DNA of 32,562 nt from Gammaproteobacteria bacterium (GTDB lineage Bacteria; Pseudomonadota; Gammaproteobacteria; JAKDMP01). The notes under the pieces were generated by a model. That model was given only the letters and a program-made list of their open reading frames with translations, searched no databases and was not told the DNA's origin. The translations under genes and the position numbers were made by a program. Positions 1 to 8,756 of this stretch are shown here, in pieces (within the stretch, counting starts at the first letter, position 1; each line of letters opens with the position of its first letter). Where the stretch lies: positions 1-32,562 of the forward strand of contig JAKDMP010000007.1 of the NCBI GenBank assembly GCA_030452225.1, in the 5' to 3' direction.

Positions 1-584
1 AGCGGCACTCCCTCATCGAGGGCGGTGTCGGTCATCTTGACGATGTCGCGCCAGGCCTCGGCCTTGGCCGCAAGCGCCGCGGCGAGTTCGCGCAGCGCGG
101 GCAGCAGCCGCGCGTTGGCGCCGATCGCCGTGGCCATGTACATCGCGGCCGGGAAGCTGTCGTTCGAGGATTGCGAGCGGTTGACGTGATCGTTCGGATG
201 CACCGGTTGCTTCGAGCCGAGCGGGGTGTCGGCGAACTGGCAGCAGCGGTTGGAAATCACCTCGTTCACATTCATGTTGAACTGGGTGCCGCTGCCGGTC
301 ATCCACACGTGCAGGGGGAACATGTCGGCGTGCTCGCCGGCGAGGATTTCGTCGCACACGCCGGCGATCAATTCGTGGCGCTCGTCGTCGAGGTACCCGC
401 CCGCGTGGTTGGCCCCGGCCGCCGCCTTCTTGAGCACGGCGTAGGCGTGGATCAACTCACGCGGGATGAGGTCCCGCCCGATGGAAAAATGCTCCAGCGA
501 GCGCTGCGTCTGCGCGCCCCAGAGCTTGTCCACGGGCACCTTGACCTTGCCCAGGCTGTCCGATTCTTGCCGAAATTCCGCCAT
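1..584 (-). CDS. fumC: Fumarate hydratase class II (partial, 3' end beyond window start)
   Basis: Reverse-strand reading from ATG at 584: [60 protein letters not shown]...; includes [18 protein letters not shown] and [20 protein letters not shown], typical class II fumarase. Runs off the window, so absent from the ORF track. Confidence 0.95.
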   Translation of the reverse strand, partial: MAEFRQESDSLGKVKVPVDKLWGAQTQRSLEHFSIGRDLIPRELIHAYAVLKKAAAGANHAGGYLDDERHELIAGVCDEILAGEHADMFPLHVWMTGSGTQFNMNVNEVISNRCCQFADTPLGSKQPVHPNDHVNRSQSSNDSFPAAMYMATAIGANARLLPALRELAAALAAKAEAWRDIVKMTDTALDEGVP

Positions 585-732
585 GTATTGTTACTCCCTA
601 AACCCGCTGGCCACTGCGGGATACGGCCGCGCGAAGGCCTCATTGTACCTTGGCGGGCACTATTGCGATTTTGGTGATCTAATACCCTTGACGGGCATTG
701 GCCCGCCACCCATTTCAACGGAGAAAATTTCA

Positions 733-1230
733 ATGTACAAGTCCATCACGGGCGTCGTAGCGGTACTCGCACTCGCGGTCGCCGGCGCAGCCATCGCCCA
801 CCCCACTTCCAGCGGCAGTGCCCAGCCCACCAGTTCGATGGCCGGGCACACCCAGCCGCCGCAGCACAAGCAGGGGTTCCTGGACGAGTTGAAGGCCCGG
901 CTCAACATCACCTCGGCACAGGAGCCTGCCTGGAATGCCTTTGCCGAGGCCTTGAACAACATGCATTCGCGCAAGAGTTTCGGGATGCAGCACCGCTCAT
1001 CGAGCCTGGACGGCACCGCGGTCTTCGACCGCATGGCGGCATGGACGAAGGAACGTGCCGAGAGGGCGCAGGAACTGGCCAATGCGGCCGACAACCTGTA
1101 CGGTCAGCTTTCCGCCGAGCAGAAGGCCGCCTGGAACGAGACCATGCAGAGGATGCACGCCAAAAAAATGCGTCATCACATGGATGACTCCCACGGAATG
1201 AAAAGTTCGTCCGGCGGCGGCCACGGCTGA
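733..1230 (+). CDS. Spy/CpxP-like (LTXXQ-type) periplasmic protein
   Basis: Signal peptide MYKSITGVVAVLALAVAGAAIAHP; helical body with LNITSAQEPAWNAF and LSAEQKAAWNETMQRM; His/Met-rich C-terminus. Confidence 0.7.
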   Translation: MYKSITGVVAVLALAVAGAAIAHPTSSGSAQPTSSMAGHTQPPQHKQGFLDELKARLNITSAQEPAWNAFAEALNNMHSRKSFGMQHRSSSLDGTAVFDRMAAWTKERAERAQELANAADNLYGQLSAEQKAAWNETMQRMHAKKMRHHMDDSHGMKSSSGGGHG

Positions 1231-1264
1231 AAGCCGCCGATCCGGCAACCAAACCCATGAAATG

Positions 1265-1301
1265 GCCGCGGCCGCGCTCGGCGTGACCGCGGCCTTGTTT
1301 C
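1265..1301 (+). terminator. Putative intrinsic terminator after the Spy-like gene
   Basis: ggccgcgg (1265-1272) / ccgcggcc (1288-1295), perfect 8-bp stem followed by ttgttt. Confidence 0.45.
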
Positions 1302-1322
1302 AGGCGATGGACGGGCCGGTTT

Positions 1323-3206
1323 CTACCCGCTGGTCGAGGCGGGAGCGGCCTGCTGGTCCGTGGCGGAGGCAAACAGCGATTCCACCGCATGGCGGGTCAG
1401 CGGATGGTAGCCGGCTTTGGCCCTGGCATAGACCTGTTTCGCGAAGGCCAGCCCTTCCGGAGTCTGCACAAAGGCCTCGTACACCGGCATGGTCAGATAG
1501 AGCCGCCCGATGTGCGTCACGTGTTCGGCGGCGGCCGGCCACACGGCCTTGTCGCCGGCGGCGATGGCGCGCCGGTACCAGCGCATGCCGATCTCGGCGT
1601 TGGGCGTGCCGGTGAGATGCCAGGCGGCGTCGAGCGGCTTGATGCGATCGAGATCGGTCTCTTTCGGCAGACGGTTGAGAAAATACATCCACTCCTGCGT
1701 GTTCCAGTCGGCGGCATCGAGCTCGGCGGCGGGGAGTTTGCCTGCAAGGAAGGCTTCGCGCTGCCGGTCGATGGCGGCGAAAGCCTTGGAAGTCGGGAGC
1801 GACGCATCATCCGGGATGCCGGTGCCGTAGACCCATTCGGTAGCCTCGTCCCAGCTCATGTTGCCGGGGTATTTCTCGATCAGGTTCTTTTTCAGCCAGG
1901 CCATCATCTGTTCGGTAGTGATGCTGTGCCAGGCGAAGTGGTTGAAATAGCTTTTCAGCCAGGCATCGAAATGCCGGCGGCCGAAACGCTGTTCCAGCGT
2001 GCGCATGAACCACGATCCCTTGTCGTAGGCCACGCGGGTTCGGGCATCCTCGGCGCCGACGGGACGCGGTTCGGGCACCAGGCGCTGCGCGTTTTCGGGC
2101 ATGTCGTCAATGGTCGCCTTGAGCCGGCGCGCCGCCAGCAGAATTTCCTCGTTGGCCTGCTTTTCCCCGTACACCGCCTCGGTGATGCGCCCCTGGACGT
2201 AGGTGGTGATGCCCTCGTTCAGCCAGATGTCGCGCCAGCTCGCGGCGGTGACGAGGTTGCCCGCCCAGGAGTGCGCCAGCTCGTGCGCGATGAGCGAAAC
2301 CAGGCTCTTGTCGCCGACGATCGCGGTCGGCGTGGCGAAGGTCATGTTGGGGTTTTCCATGCCCCCGTAGGGGAAGGACGGCGGCAGCACGAGGATGTCG
2401 TAGCGGCCCCAGCGATAGGGGCCGTAGAGCGATTCCGCCGTCTCGATCATCTGCTCGGTGTCTTCGAACTCGTGGGCGGCCTTTTTGACCACGGACGGTT
2501 CCGCGTACACGGCCGTGCGCGGGCCGGTTTCGATGACGTCGATGTCGCCGGCGGCAATCGCCATGAGGTAGGAAGGTATCGGGTGCGGTTGCTCGAAGCG
2601 GAAGTCCCCGTCGAGCGGATGGTCGGGGTCGTTGATCGCGCTCATGATCACGCGCACGCCCGTGGGCGCGGTGATGTGCGCGTTCCAGGTAAAGCGGATG
2701 GCCGGGCTGTCCTGCAGCGGAATCCAGGAGCGCGCATGAATCGCTTCGGATTGCGAGTACATGAACGGCGCTTTCTTGTCGGCCGTCTGCGCCGGCGTGA
2801 GCCACTGGAGTCCCGTGGCATCGGGCGAGGTGCGGTAGGCGATGCGCACTTTTTCGGGCTGTTTCGGAGCGACTATGGTGAGCTTGCTGCCGAGAGGGGG
2901 TTCGGAATTCGCCAGGTTGAAATCGAGCGGACGGGTCTCGCCACCGGGTCCCAGCGCCGTCACGCTTTTTATGGCGAGATCGCGCGTGTCGAGCACCAGA
3001 TTTTGCGCTTCGGGATCCTTCCAGTCCAGGCTCAGGGTAGCGGTGCCGCTCAATCGCTGCGCCTTGAAATCGAGATTGAGGTCGAGGTCAAGATGGCGGA
3101 TCTGCACCTTGCCGGGTTGCGCCCAGGAGTACGGATCGTTCGCCTGGGCCACGAGCGGTAGAAGGAGCAGGGCCAAGGCAAGAGCGGCGCAGGAAGGCAA
3201 TCGCAT
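1323..3206 (-). CDS. M1 family zinc metallopeptidase (aminopeptidase), secreted
   Basis: 627-aa ORF; signal peptide; GGMEN motif; HELAHSW plus 18 residues plus E (HExxH-18-E) zinc site; RBS gaggag upstream of ATG. Confidence 0.92.
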   Translation of the reverse strand: MRLPSCAALALALLLLPLVAQANDPYSWAQPGKVQIRHLDLDLNLDFKAQRLSGTATLSLDWKDPEAQNLVLDTRDLAIKSVTALGPGGETRPLDFNLANSEPPLGSKLTIVAPKQPEKVRIAYRTSPDATGLQWLTPAQTADKKAPFMYSQSEAIHARSWIPLQDSPAIRFTWNAHITAPTGVRVIMSAINDPDHPLDGDFRFEQPHPIPSYLMAIAAGDIDVIETGPRTAVYAEPSVVKKAAHEFEDTEQMIETAESLYGPYRWGRYDILVLPPSFPYGGMENPNMTFATPTAIVGDKSLVSLIAHELAHSWAGNLVTAASWRDIWLNEGITTYVQGRITEAVYGEKQANEEILLAARRLKATIDDMPENAQRLVPEPRPVGAEDARTRVAYDKGSWFMRTLEQRFGRRHFDAWLKSYFNHFAWHSITTEQMMAWLKKNLIEKYPGNMSWDEATEWVYGTGIPDDASLPTSKAFAAIDRQREAFLAGKLPAAELDAADWNTQEWMYFLNRLPKETDLDRIKPLDAAWHLTGTPNAEIGMRWYRRAIAAGDKAVWPAAAEHVTHIGRLYLTMPVYEAFVQTPEGLAFAKQVYARAKAGYHPLTRHAVESLFASATDQQAAPASTSG

Positions 3207-3241
3207 GAAGCATCTCCTCTACAGGTAGAATTTGAATCGGC

Positions 3242-4231
3242 TCAGTGGCTCAGGTGGTAGACCGCGAAGCTGGGAATCCAGTGGCTGGCGCCATAGTCTT
3301 CGCGCCGCGCGGCGGCGAGGCCGGCCTCCTGATGAAGCATCATAACCGTCCGCAGCGAGTCGCGGCGGGGATTGCCGTCCGGCAAGCGGCGCTCGATTTC
3401 GGCGAGCATCCAGGCGCGGCTCAGGTGGAGCCCGCCGAGGTGTGCCAGTTTGTAATCTCCATTCTCGGGCGCCGTGGCCGGCTGGAGATCGCGTAGTTCG
3501 TCGCCCGGCAGAAACCCCGCGAGCCAGTCGGCGAAGGCGTCGGGCGCGACGATTCGAGCCATGAGCGCGGCTTCGGCCAGCGCCGGCGAGACGAAATCCT
3601 GCCCGGAAGGCTCGAACGCGAAGGTGGCACCGCGGTCGTCCGCGTAGAAACGGAGCGAAGCCGCCTGTATCTCGTCGATGAGCTTGTCGTCGCCGACGTT
3701 GCGCGCCCAGTCGAGCATGAGGGCCAGGGAAAAAGCGCTGTTGGCATGCTCGCCGGAACGCACCGGACAGGGCATGACGCCCAGCCACGCGGGGATGCGC
3801 TCGGCGATGAGCGCCGTCAGCGGTGCGAGCGCGGCACGCTCGGCGGGGAAGGCTTCGAGTTCGGCGTCGAGGACGAGCAGCCAGGCCCAACCGTAGGGGC
3901 GCTCGAAGGGTTCGCGGCCCGGCGCCCGGAAGTAGTCGCACTCGGCTTTGATGCGGGCGGGCGTCAGGTGCTCCTCGAGTATCGCGCGCGCCTGCGGCGC
4001 AAAATCGGCGTCGGGAAACAGTCGGATCAGCCGCGCGAGAAGCCAGTGGTTGTGGACCGCCGAATGCCAGTCCAGGGCGCCGTAAAAGGCCGGGTGCAGG
4101 GCGCGCGGCGGGCGTGCGTCCGCGGCTTCGTTCAGAAAGTGGGTAATGTGGTTGGGAAATTCGCGCCCGAGCGCCCCGCAGGCCGCGGCCGCAAAGCGCC
4201 TCGACAGCGCTTCGTCAAGTGCCGTCGGCAT
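3242..4231 (-). CDS. DUF2891-family protein
   Basis: ORF trimmed to internal ATG at 4231 (MPTALDEALSRRFAAAACGALGREFPNHITHFLNEAADARPPRALHPAFYGALDWHSAVHNHW...), matching my memory of DUF2891; overlaps the upstream gene end by 17 nt. Confidence 0.75.
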   Translation of the reverse strand: MPTALDEALSRRFAAAACGALGREFPNHITHFLNEAADARPPRALHPAFYGALDWHSAVHNHWLLARLIRLFPDADFAPQARAILEEHLTPARIKAECDYFRAPGREPFERPYGWAWLLVLDAELEAFPAERAALAPLTALIAERIPAWLGVMPCPVRSGEHANSAFSLALMLDWARNVGDDKLIDEIQAASLRFYADDRGATFAFEPSGQDFVSPALAEAALMARIVAPDAFADWLAGFLPGDELRDLQPATAPENGDYKLAHLGGLHLSRAWMLAEIERRLPDGNPRRDSLRTVMMLHQEAGLAAARREDYGASHWIPSFAVYHLSH

Positions 4232-4781
4232 GCGTATCGGTGAACAGGGGCAGATGAGCCAACGAGATGACCTCTTTCCAGTTTGCCTGATCGCCCTCGG
4301 TACAGATGGCCGCCTCGGCCACCACTTCGCCGCCGGCGAGGGCGATGAGGTCGCGTACGCCCTTGAGGGTGGAGCCGGTGCTGACGACGTCATCGACGAT
4401 GGCAATGCGGGCGCCCTGGATCAGGCCGCGGTCCTTTTCATCGAGGTAAAGCGTCTGGTTCGCGCCCGTGGTGATCGAGTGCGTCGTCGCCGAAAGCGCT
4501 TCGCCCATGTAGGATTTGCAGGATTTCCTCAGCACCACGTAGGGGAGGCGCATACGCGCGGCGAGCATGCAGGCAAGCGGAATGCTCTTTGCCTCCGGCG
4601 TCACCAGGACATGCGGCGATTTCTCCGCGAGCCGTGGTGCGAGTTCCACGCAGGCGGCTTCGACCAGTTCGACGTCGCCGAGGATATTGAGCACCGCGAT
4701 GCGCAGACCGGGTTTGACTTCGAACAGCGGCAGGTCGCGGCGCAGCGAGCCGATCGTAAGCGGATGGGTTTTTGTGGTCAT
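4215..4781 (-). CDS. Phosphoribosyltransferase family protein (adenine/purine PRTase-like)
   Basis: PRPP-binding motif IAIVDDVVSTGSTLKGV; start MTTKTHPLTIG. Confidence 0.85.
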   Translation of the reverse strand: MTTKTHPLTIGSLRRDLPLFEVKPGLRIAVLNILGDVELVEAACVELAPRLAEKSPHVLVTPEAKSIPLACMLAARMRLPYVVLRKSCKSYMGEALSATTHSITTGANQTLYLDEKDRGLIQGARIAIVDDVVSTGSTLKGVRDLIALAGGEVVAEAAICTEGDQANWKEVISLAHLPLFTDTHADGT

Positions 4782-4889
4782 GCAAGCGTCCCTTGAATCT
4801 GCCGACACCATTGTATGGAACTTTTGAATTACTCCGTCATGGCAGCCGGGCCCACCGCTGTCCGGAGAAGCCTGGGAGTCAATTTACCC

Positions 4890-4988
4890 GTCATGCCGGC
4901 GAAGGCCGGCATCCAGTATGGAAATGAATCCCGGCTGCAGCCGGGATATGTATCAAAACTGGGCCCCGGCTTTCGCCGGAGTGACGGA
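4890..4988. repeat. Palindromic MITE/REP-like element with terminal inverted repeats
   Basis: Starts ccgtcatgccggcgaaggccgg and ends ccggctttcgccggagtgacgg (near-perfect inverted repeats); internal hairpin atcccggctgcagccgggat. Partial copy at 27606-27672. Confidence 0.75.
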
Positions 4989-4994
4989 ACTGGA

Positions 4995-5993
4995 TTACGG
5001 AATGTGGACGAGCGTGCGGCCGAGCGGCCCCTTCCCGTCCATCAAAAGCTCGACTGAACGCATGACCTGTTCGAGTGCAATCTCCTCGCCTGCGATATCG
5101 TCGAGCGCGGCCGGTTTGAGGTCCGTGGCCAGTCGCTCCCAGAGCGTTTCGCGCAGCGCGCGCGGCGTTGCCATCGAATTGATACCGAGCAGACTCACCC
5201 CGCGAAGGATAAAGGGGAAAACGGTGGCCTGGAACTTTGCGCCGCCGGCATTGCCGATGGCCGCGACATTGCCCCACCAGTCGATCACGGGGAAAAGTCG
5301 CGCGAGGGTGTCGCCGCCGACGGTGTCGAGAGCACCGGCAAAGCGCGCGCTTTCGAGCGGCTTGTCGCCGAAATCGGCCTCGCGTGACAGGATGATCTCC
5401 TCGGCACCAAGCTCCCCGAGCCACTTTTGCGCCTCGGGCTTGCCGCTCATGGCGACGACTTTGTAGCCGCGGCCTGCGAGCATGGCGACGGCAAGACTGC
5501 CCACGCCGCCGCTGGCGCCGGTGACCAGTATCGGACCGCCCCCGGGCGCTTGGCCGTTGATCTCCATGCGGTGGATGGCGAGCGCGGCGGTAAAGCCCGC
5601 GGTGCCGAGCTGCATGGCGCTGCGGGTGTCGAGCCCCGAGGGAATGGCGATGACGTGTTTCGCGGCAACGCGTACCCGGCCTGCGAAACCGCCGTCGGTT
5701 CGCTCGCCGATGCCCGAACCGGTCACGAGTACGGCGTCGCCGGGCCCGAAGGCCGGATCGTCGCTGGTCTCGACCCGGCCGGCGACGTCGATGCCCGCGA
5801 CGAGCGGGTAGTGGCGCATGATCTTGCCGCGCCCCGAAAGGGCGAGCGCGTCCTTGTAGTTGAGGCTCGAATACTCGGCGCGAATGACGATCTCGCCGGG
5901 GCTCAGCTCATCCGGCGTGAGGCGGTCCAGGCGCGCCTCGATCCCCTCTCCCGCGCGCTGAACCCGCCAGGCCGGAAAGGCGCGGGAATTCAC
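4995..5993 (-). CDS. acuI: YhdH/AcuI-family NADPH-dependent quinone/acrylyl-CoA-type oxidoreductase (MDR superfamily)
   Basis: 332 aa; SSLNYKDALALSGRGKIMRHYPLVAGIDVAG, VTGASGGVGSLAVAML, IDWWGNVAAIGNAGG motifs. Confidence 0.85.
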   Translation of the reverse strand: MNSRAFPAWRVQRAGEGIEARLDRLTPDELSPGEIVIRAEYSSLNYKDALALSGRGKIMRHYPLVAGIDVAGRVETSDDPAFGPGDAVLVTGSGIGERTDGGFAGRVRVAAKHVIAIPSGLDTRSAMQLGTAGFTAALAIHRMEINGQAPGGGPILVTGASGGVGSLAVAMLAGRGYKVVAMSGKPEAQKWLGELGAEEIILSREADFGDKPLESARFAGALDTVGGDTLARLFPVIDWWGNVAAIGNAGGAKFQATVFPFILRGVSLLGINSMATPRALRETLWERLATDLKPAALDDIAGEEIALEQVMRSVELLMDGKGPLGRTLVHIP

Positions 5994-6961
5994 TGTGCGC
6001 GTTCGCGTTGGCGGGCCAGCCGCTCGCGCCAGGCGAGAAGCCCTGCGGCGTTGAGGTTCATGTCCATTTCCAGCCAGGTTTCGCGTGTCTCGGCTTCGAT
6101 CTGCGTGCCGTGTTCCTCGAGCCGCCCGGCGAGATAGTCATGCAGTGCGTGGCGAATGCGATTCCTGGCGTCTTCGTCGTTCTCGTGCTCTCTGGCGATC
6201 TCGACGTAACGATCCACGCAGGCGTGGAGGTCGGCGGCCAGCCGCTCGATGTCGGTCACCCGGCTGTAGTGGGTGAGAAACACGGCGCGCGGGCTCAATG
6301 CCGTGATGCGATCGATCGAGGCATGCATCTGGTCGGGATCAAACTGGGTCGGCGTGGTGGCGGGGAAAATGAAAGGCTCGCCCGCAGGGTTATCGAAGAC
6401 GCGGTAGGCAATGCCGAAGATGTCGCCGGCGAACACCGATTTTGCGGTTTCATCGTGGATCGCCACGTGGTGCAGGGCATGGCCCGGCGTGTGCAGAAAA
6501 CGAAACGGCGAATCGTCGAGCCGGATTGTCTCGCCGTCCTCGACGCTGCGGATGCGTTCGGCGGGGATCGGTACGAGTTCGCCGTAAAGCGTGTCGTACA
6601 CCTGGTTGCCGTAAGTCGCGCGCGTGCCGGCCTCGAGCTGGCCCGTATCGCTCAGGTGCGGCGCCCCCTTCGGGTGCACTACGCAGGTGGCATGGGGCAG
6701 CGCTTCCATGAGCCGGCCGGCGCCGCCGGCGTGATCTAGATGTATATGGGTGAGAAACAAGTAGTCCACCGCCTCGGGGGCGACTTCCAGCGCCTTGAGG
6801 GCGGCGAGCAGGTACGGCACCGAGTGGTTGGTGCCGCAGTCCACGAAGGCGGCATGGCCGTTTCGTACCACCAGGTGCGATGCGTCGAGGCGCGGGCGCA
6901 CATAGTCGGTGTCGATCGCGTAGATGCCGCGCGCGTAGCTGTCGAGGGTGACGTCGCTCAT
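5990..6961 (-). CDS. MBL-fold metallo-hydrolase
   Basis: THIHLDHAGG metal motif; internal start MSDVTLDSYARGIYAIDTDYVRPRLDASHLVV; ATGA 4-nt overlap with the following CDS. Confidence 0.85.
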   Translation of the reverse strand: MSDVTLDSYARGIYAIDTDYVRPRLDASHLVVRNGHAAFVDCGTNHSVPYLLAALKALEVAPEAVDYLFLTHIHLDHAGGAGRLMEALPHATCVVHPKGAPHLSDTGQLEAGTRATYGNQVYDTLYGELVPIPAERIRSVEDGETIRLDDSPFRFLHTPGHALHHVAIHDETAKSVFAGDIFGIAYRVFDNPAGEPFIFPATTPTQFDPDQMHASIDRITALSPRAVFLTHYSRVTDIERLAADLHACVDRYVEIAREHENDEDARNRIRHALHDYLAGRLEEHGTQIEAETRETWLEMDMNLNAAGLLAWRERLARQRERAQ

Positions 6962-7087
6962 TTTGCCTCCGAAGTCCTGCCGCAATCCTCCATTTTCGAT
7001 TTTACACCGGGGCTTGCGACATATTGTTGACAAGCGCGGGCGGAAAAGCTACATTTCCCGTGGTTGATCGGCCCGGGGAGGCTTCCC

Positions 7088-8521
7088 ATGTTCAAGCGCA
7101 TCGGCATCGCGCTCGCCGTGATTGTCGTCATCATCGTCGCGGCCGCCGCGATCGCGCCGTATTTTGTCGGCGGCGCGGCAGAGACCGGCTTCAGGCACCA
7201 GGTAGCCTGGCTCAACAGCCAACTCGCCGACCGGGGCCTCAGCCTGCACGTCGTGTCCTACGATCGGGGCTTCTATGGTTCCGATGCCGATATTGCGCTC
7301 TCCGTCTCGCCGGGCGGAATGAGCGAACGCAAGGCGAAGATGTGGGCGATATTGTTTGGCTCGAGCGGCAAGCCCGTGTTTCACCTTCACATCAATCACG
7401 GGCCGATTCCCTTCGACGCCTTCGGCCGCGGGCACTGGAATTTCATGCCGGTGCTCTACACCGCCGGGTTTCAGGGCAAAAGTCTCCCGGCCGCGTCGCT
7501 TCTCGGTGCGCTGAAGCCCGGTCTTTACGTCATTCAGTATTTTGACGGCAGTACGCACAGTCGGCTCACGGTGCCGCCCGGGCGCGCGAGGCGCGGCGTC
7601 GGCGACGCAAAGTGGCAAGGCGGCTTTCTGGTGGCCGATGTGAATGCGGCGCGCGACCAGGCGCACTATGCGGGCGTGATCGAGCCCGTCACTTTCCAAA
7701 TGGTCAAGCCGGAATCGCGGCACGCGTACGGCGGCAAATTCCAAGGCCTGAATTTTTCCGCCGCGCTCCGCAAGGCCGCGCATGGCTTCTGGGTCGGTAC
7801 CGGGCACTATGCCTTCGCGGGGCTGACCGTCAGCAAGGACGGCGCCCAAAGCGTCAAACTCGCATCCGGGCGTGCCCGGGGTGAAACCAGCGAGACGGGC
7901 AACGGCAAATGGCTGAATTCGAGTGCACGGGGCGAACTGGATGGCGGCGTCATCCGCGGCTGGGAATTTTCGGAGCTGACCGTCGGTTACAAACTCGAGA
8001 AGCTGGATGCCCGGGGTTTGCGATTGGCATTGGACGCGATTCGCCAGCGTGCCGACAGCGCCTCGACGCAAGGGCAAGCTGCGAAGGCGCAACTCGGGCG
8101 CTCATTGCCGTTGTTGGCACTTGCCGTAAAACCCGAGACCACGGCCTCGCTCGGCTTGCGGCTCGTCGCACCGAGCGGCTCGGCCTCACTCGCCATCCGT
8201 GCAGGATTTGCGCCATCGGCGGGAGCCCGGACGGGCGCCGGCTCCGGCCTGCTGCGCAATGCGGTGGTGCAAATCGCCTTGCGCTTCGATCGCGAGCTGG
8301 TCGATGATTTCCATACGCAGGTACTCGGCGCCCCCGACTCCGCTTCCTTCAACCAGGCGATACAGGTTCAGGTGGACAGGGGCTATCTGCAGGAGAAGGG
8401 CGGGAGCTACCGTGCCGTCATCCGCTATGAAGGCGGCATGGTCACCATCAACGGCAAACCGATGCTTGGCCCTGCCGGGGCGGGCAGCGGCCAAGCCGCT
8501 CCCGTTCCCGCCAGCGGCTGA
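7088..8521 (+). CDS. DUF945 (YdgA-like) family protein
   Basis: N-terminal membrane anchor MFKRIGIALAVIVVIIVAAAAIAPYFVGGAAE; YDRGFYGSDADIAL pattern and HINHGPIPF typical of YdgA/DUF945. Confidence 0.75.
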   Translation: MFKRIGIALAVIVVIIVAAAAIAPYFVGGAAETGFRHQVAWLNSQLADRGLSLHVVSYDRGFYGSDADIALSVSPGGMSERKAKMWAILFGSSGKPVFHLHINHGPIPFDAFGRGHWNFMPVLYTAGFQGKSLPAASLLGALKPGLYVIQYFDGSTHSRLTVPPGRARRGVGDAKWQGGFLVADVNAARDQAHYAGVIEPVTFQMVKPESRHAYGGKFQGLNFSAALRKAAHGFWVGTGHYAFAGLTVSKDGAQSVKLASGRARGETSETGNGKWLNSSARGELDGGVIRGWEFSELTVGYKLEKLDARGLRLALDAIRQRADSASTQGQAAKAQLGRSLPLLALAVKPETTASLGLRLVAPSGSASLAIRAGFAPSAGARTGAGSGLLRNAVVQIALRFDRELVDDFHTQVLGAPDSASFNQAIQVQVDRGYLQEKGGSYRAVIRYEGGMVTINGKPMLGPAGAGSGQAAPVPASG

Positions 8522-8756
8522 TTTACACCAGAGGGCTTGCGGCCGCGATCGGTGAACGCCGGTCAGCCGCCTTTTCCCGATGAGTGCCGCCGCGGCGCGC
8601 GACAACCATAGCCATACCGCTCCGCCGGCGATGATCCGGACGGCTTGAAAGTACCCGATTCGACACCACTAATGATTGCACAGGGCTCCCCTGGCCGACA
8701 AGCGCATTCGCTGCGCCGGGGCGGGGTCAGCCGGGTAATGGCGCAGGGGCTGAACC

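Noticed and set aside
1389-3161. 590-aa ORF antisense to the first M1 peptidase
   Set aside because: GC-driven spurious ORF opposite a strong coding gene; no domain-like motifs.
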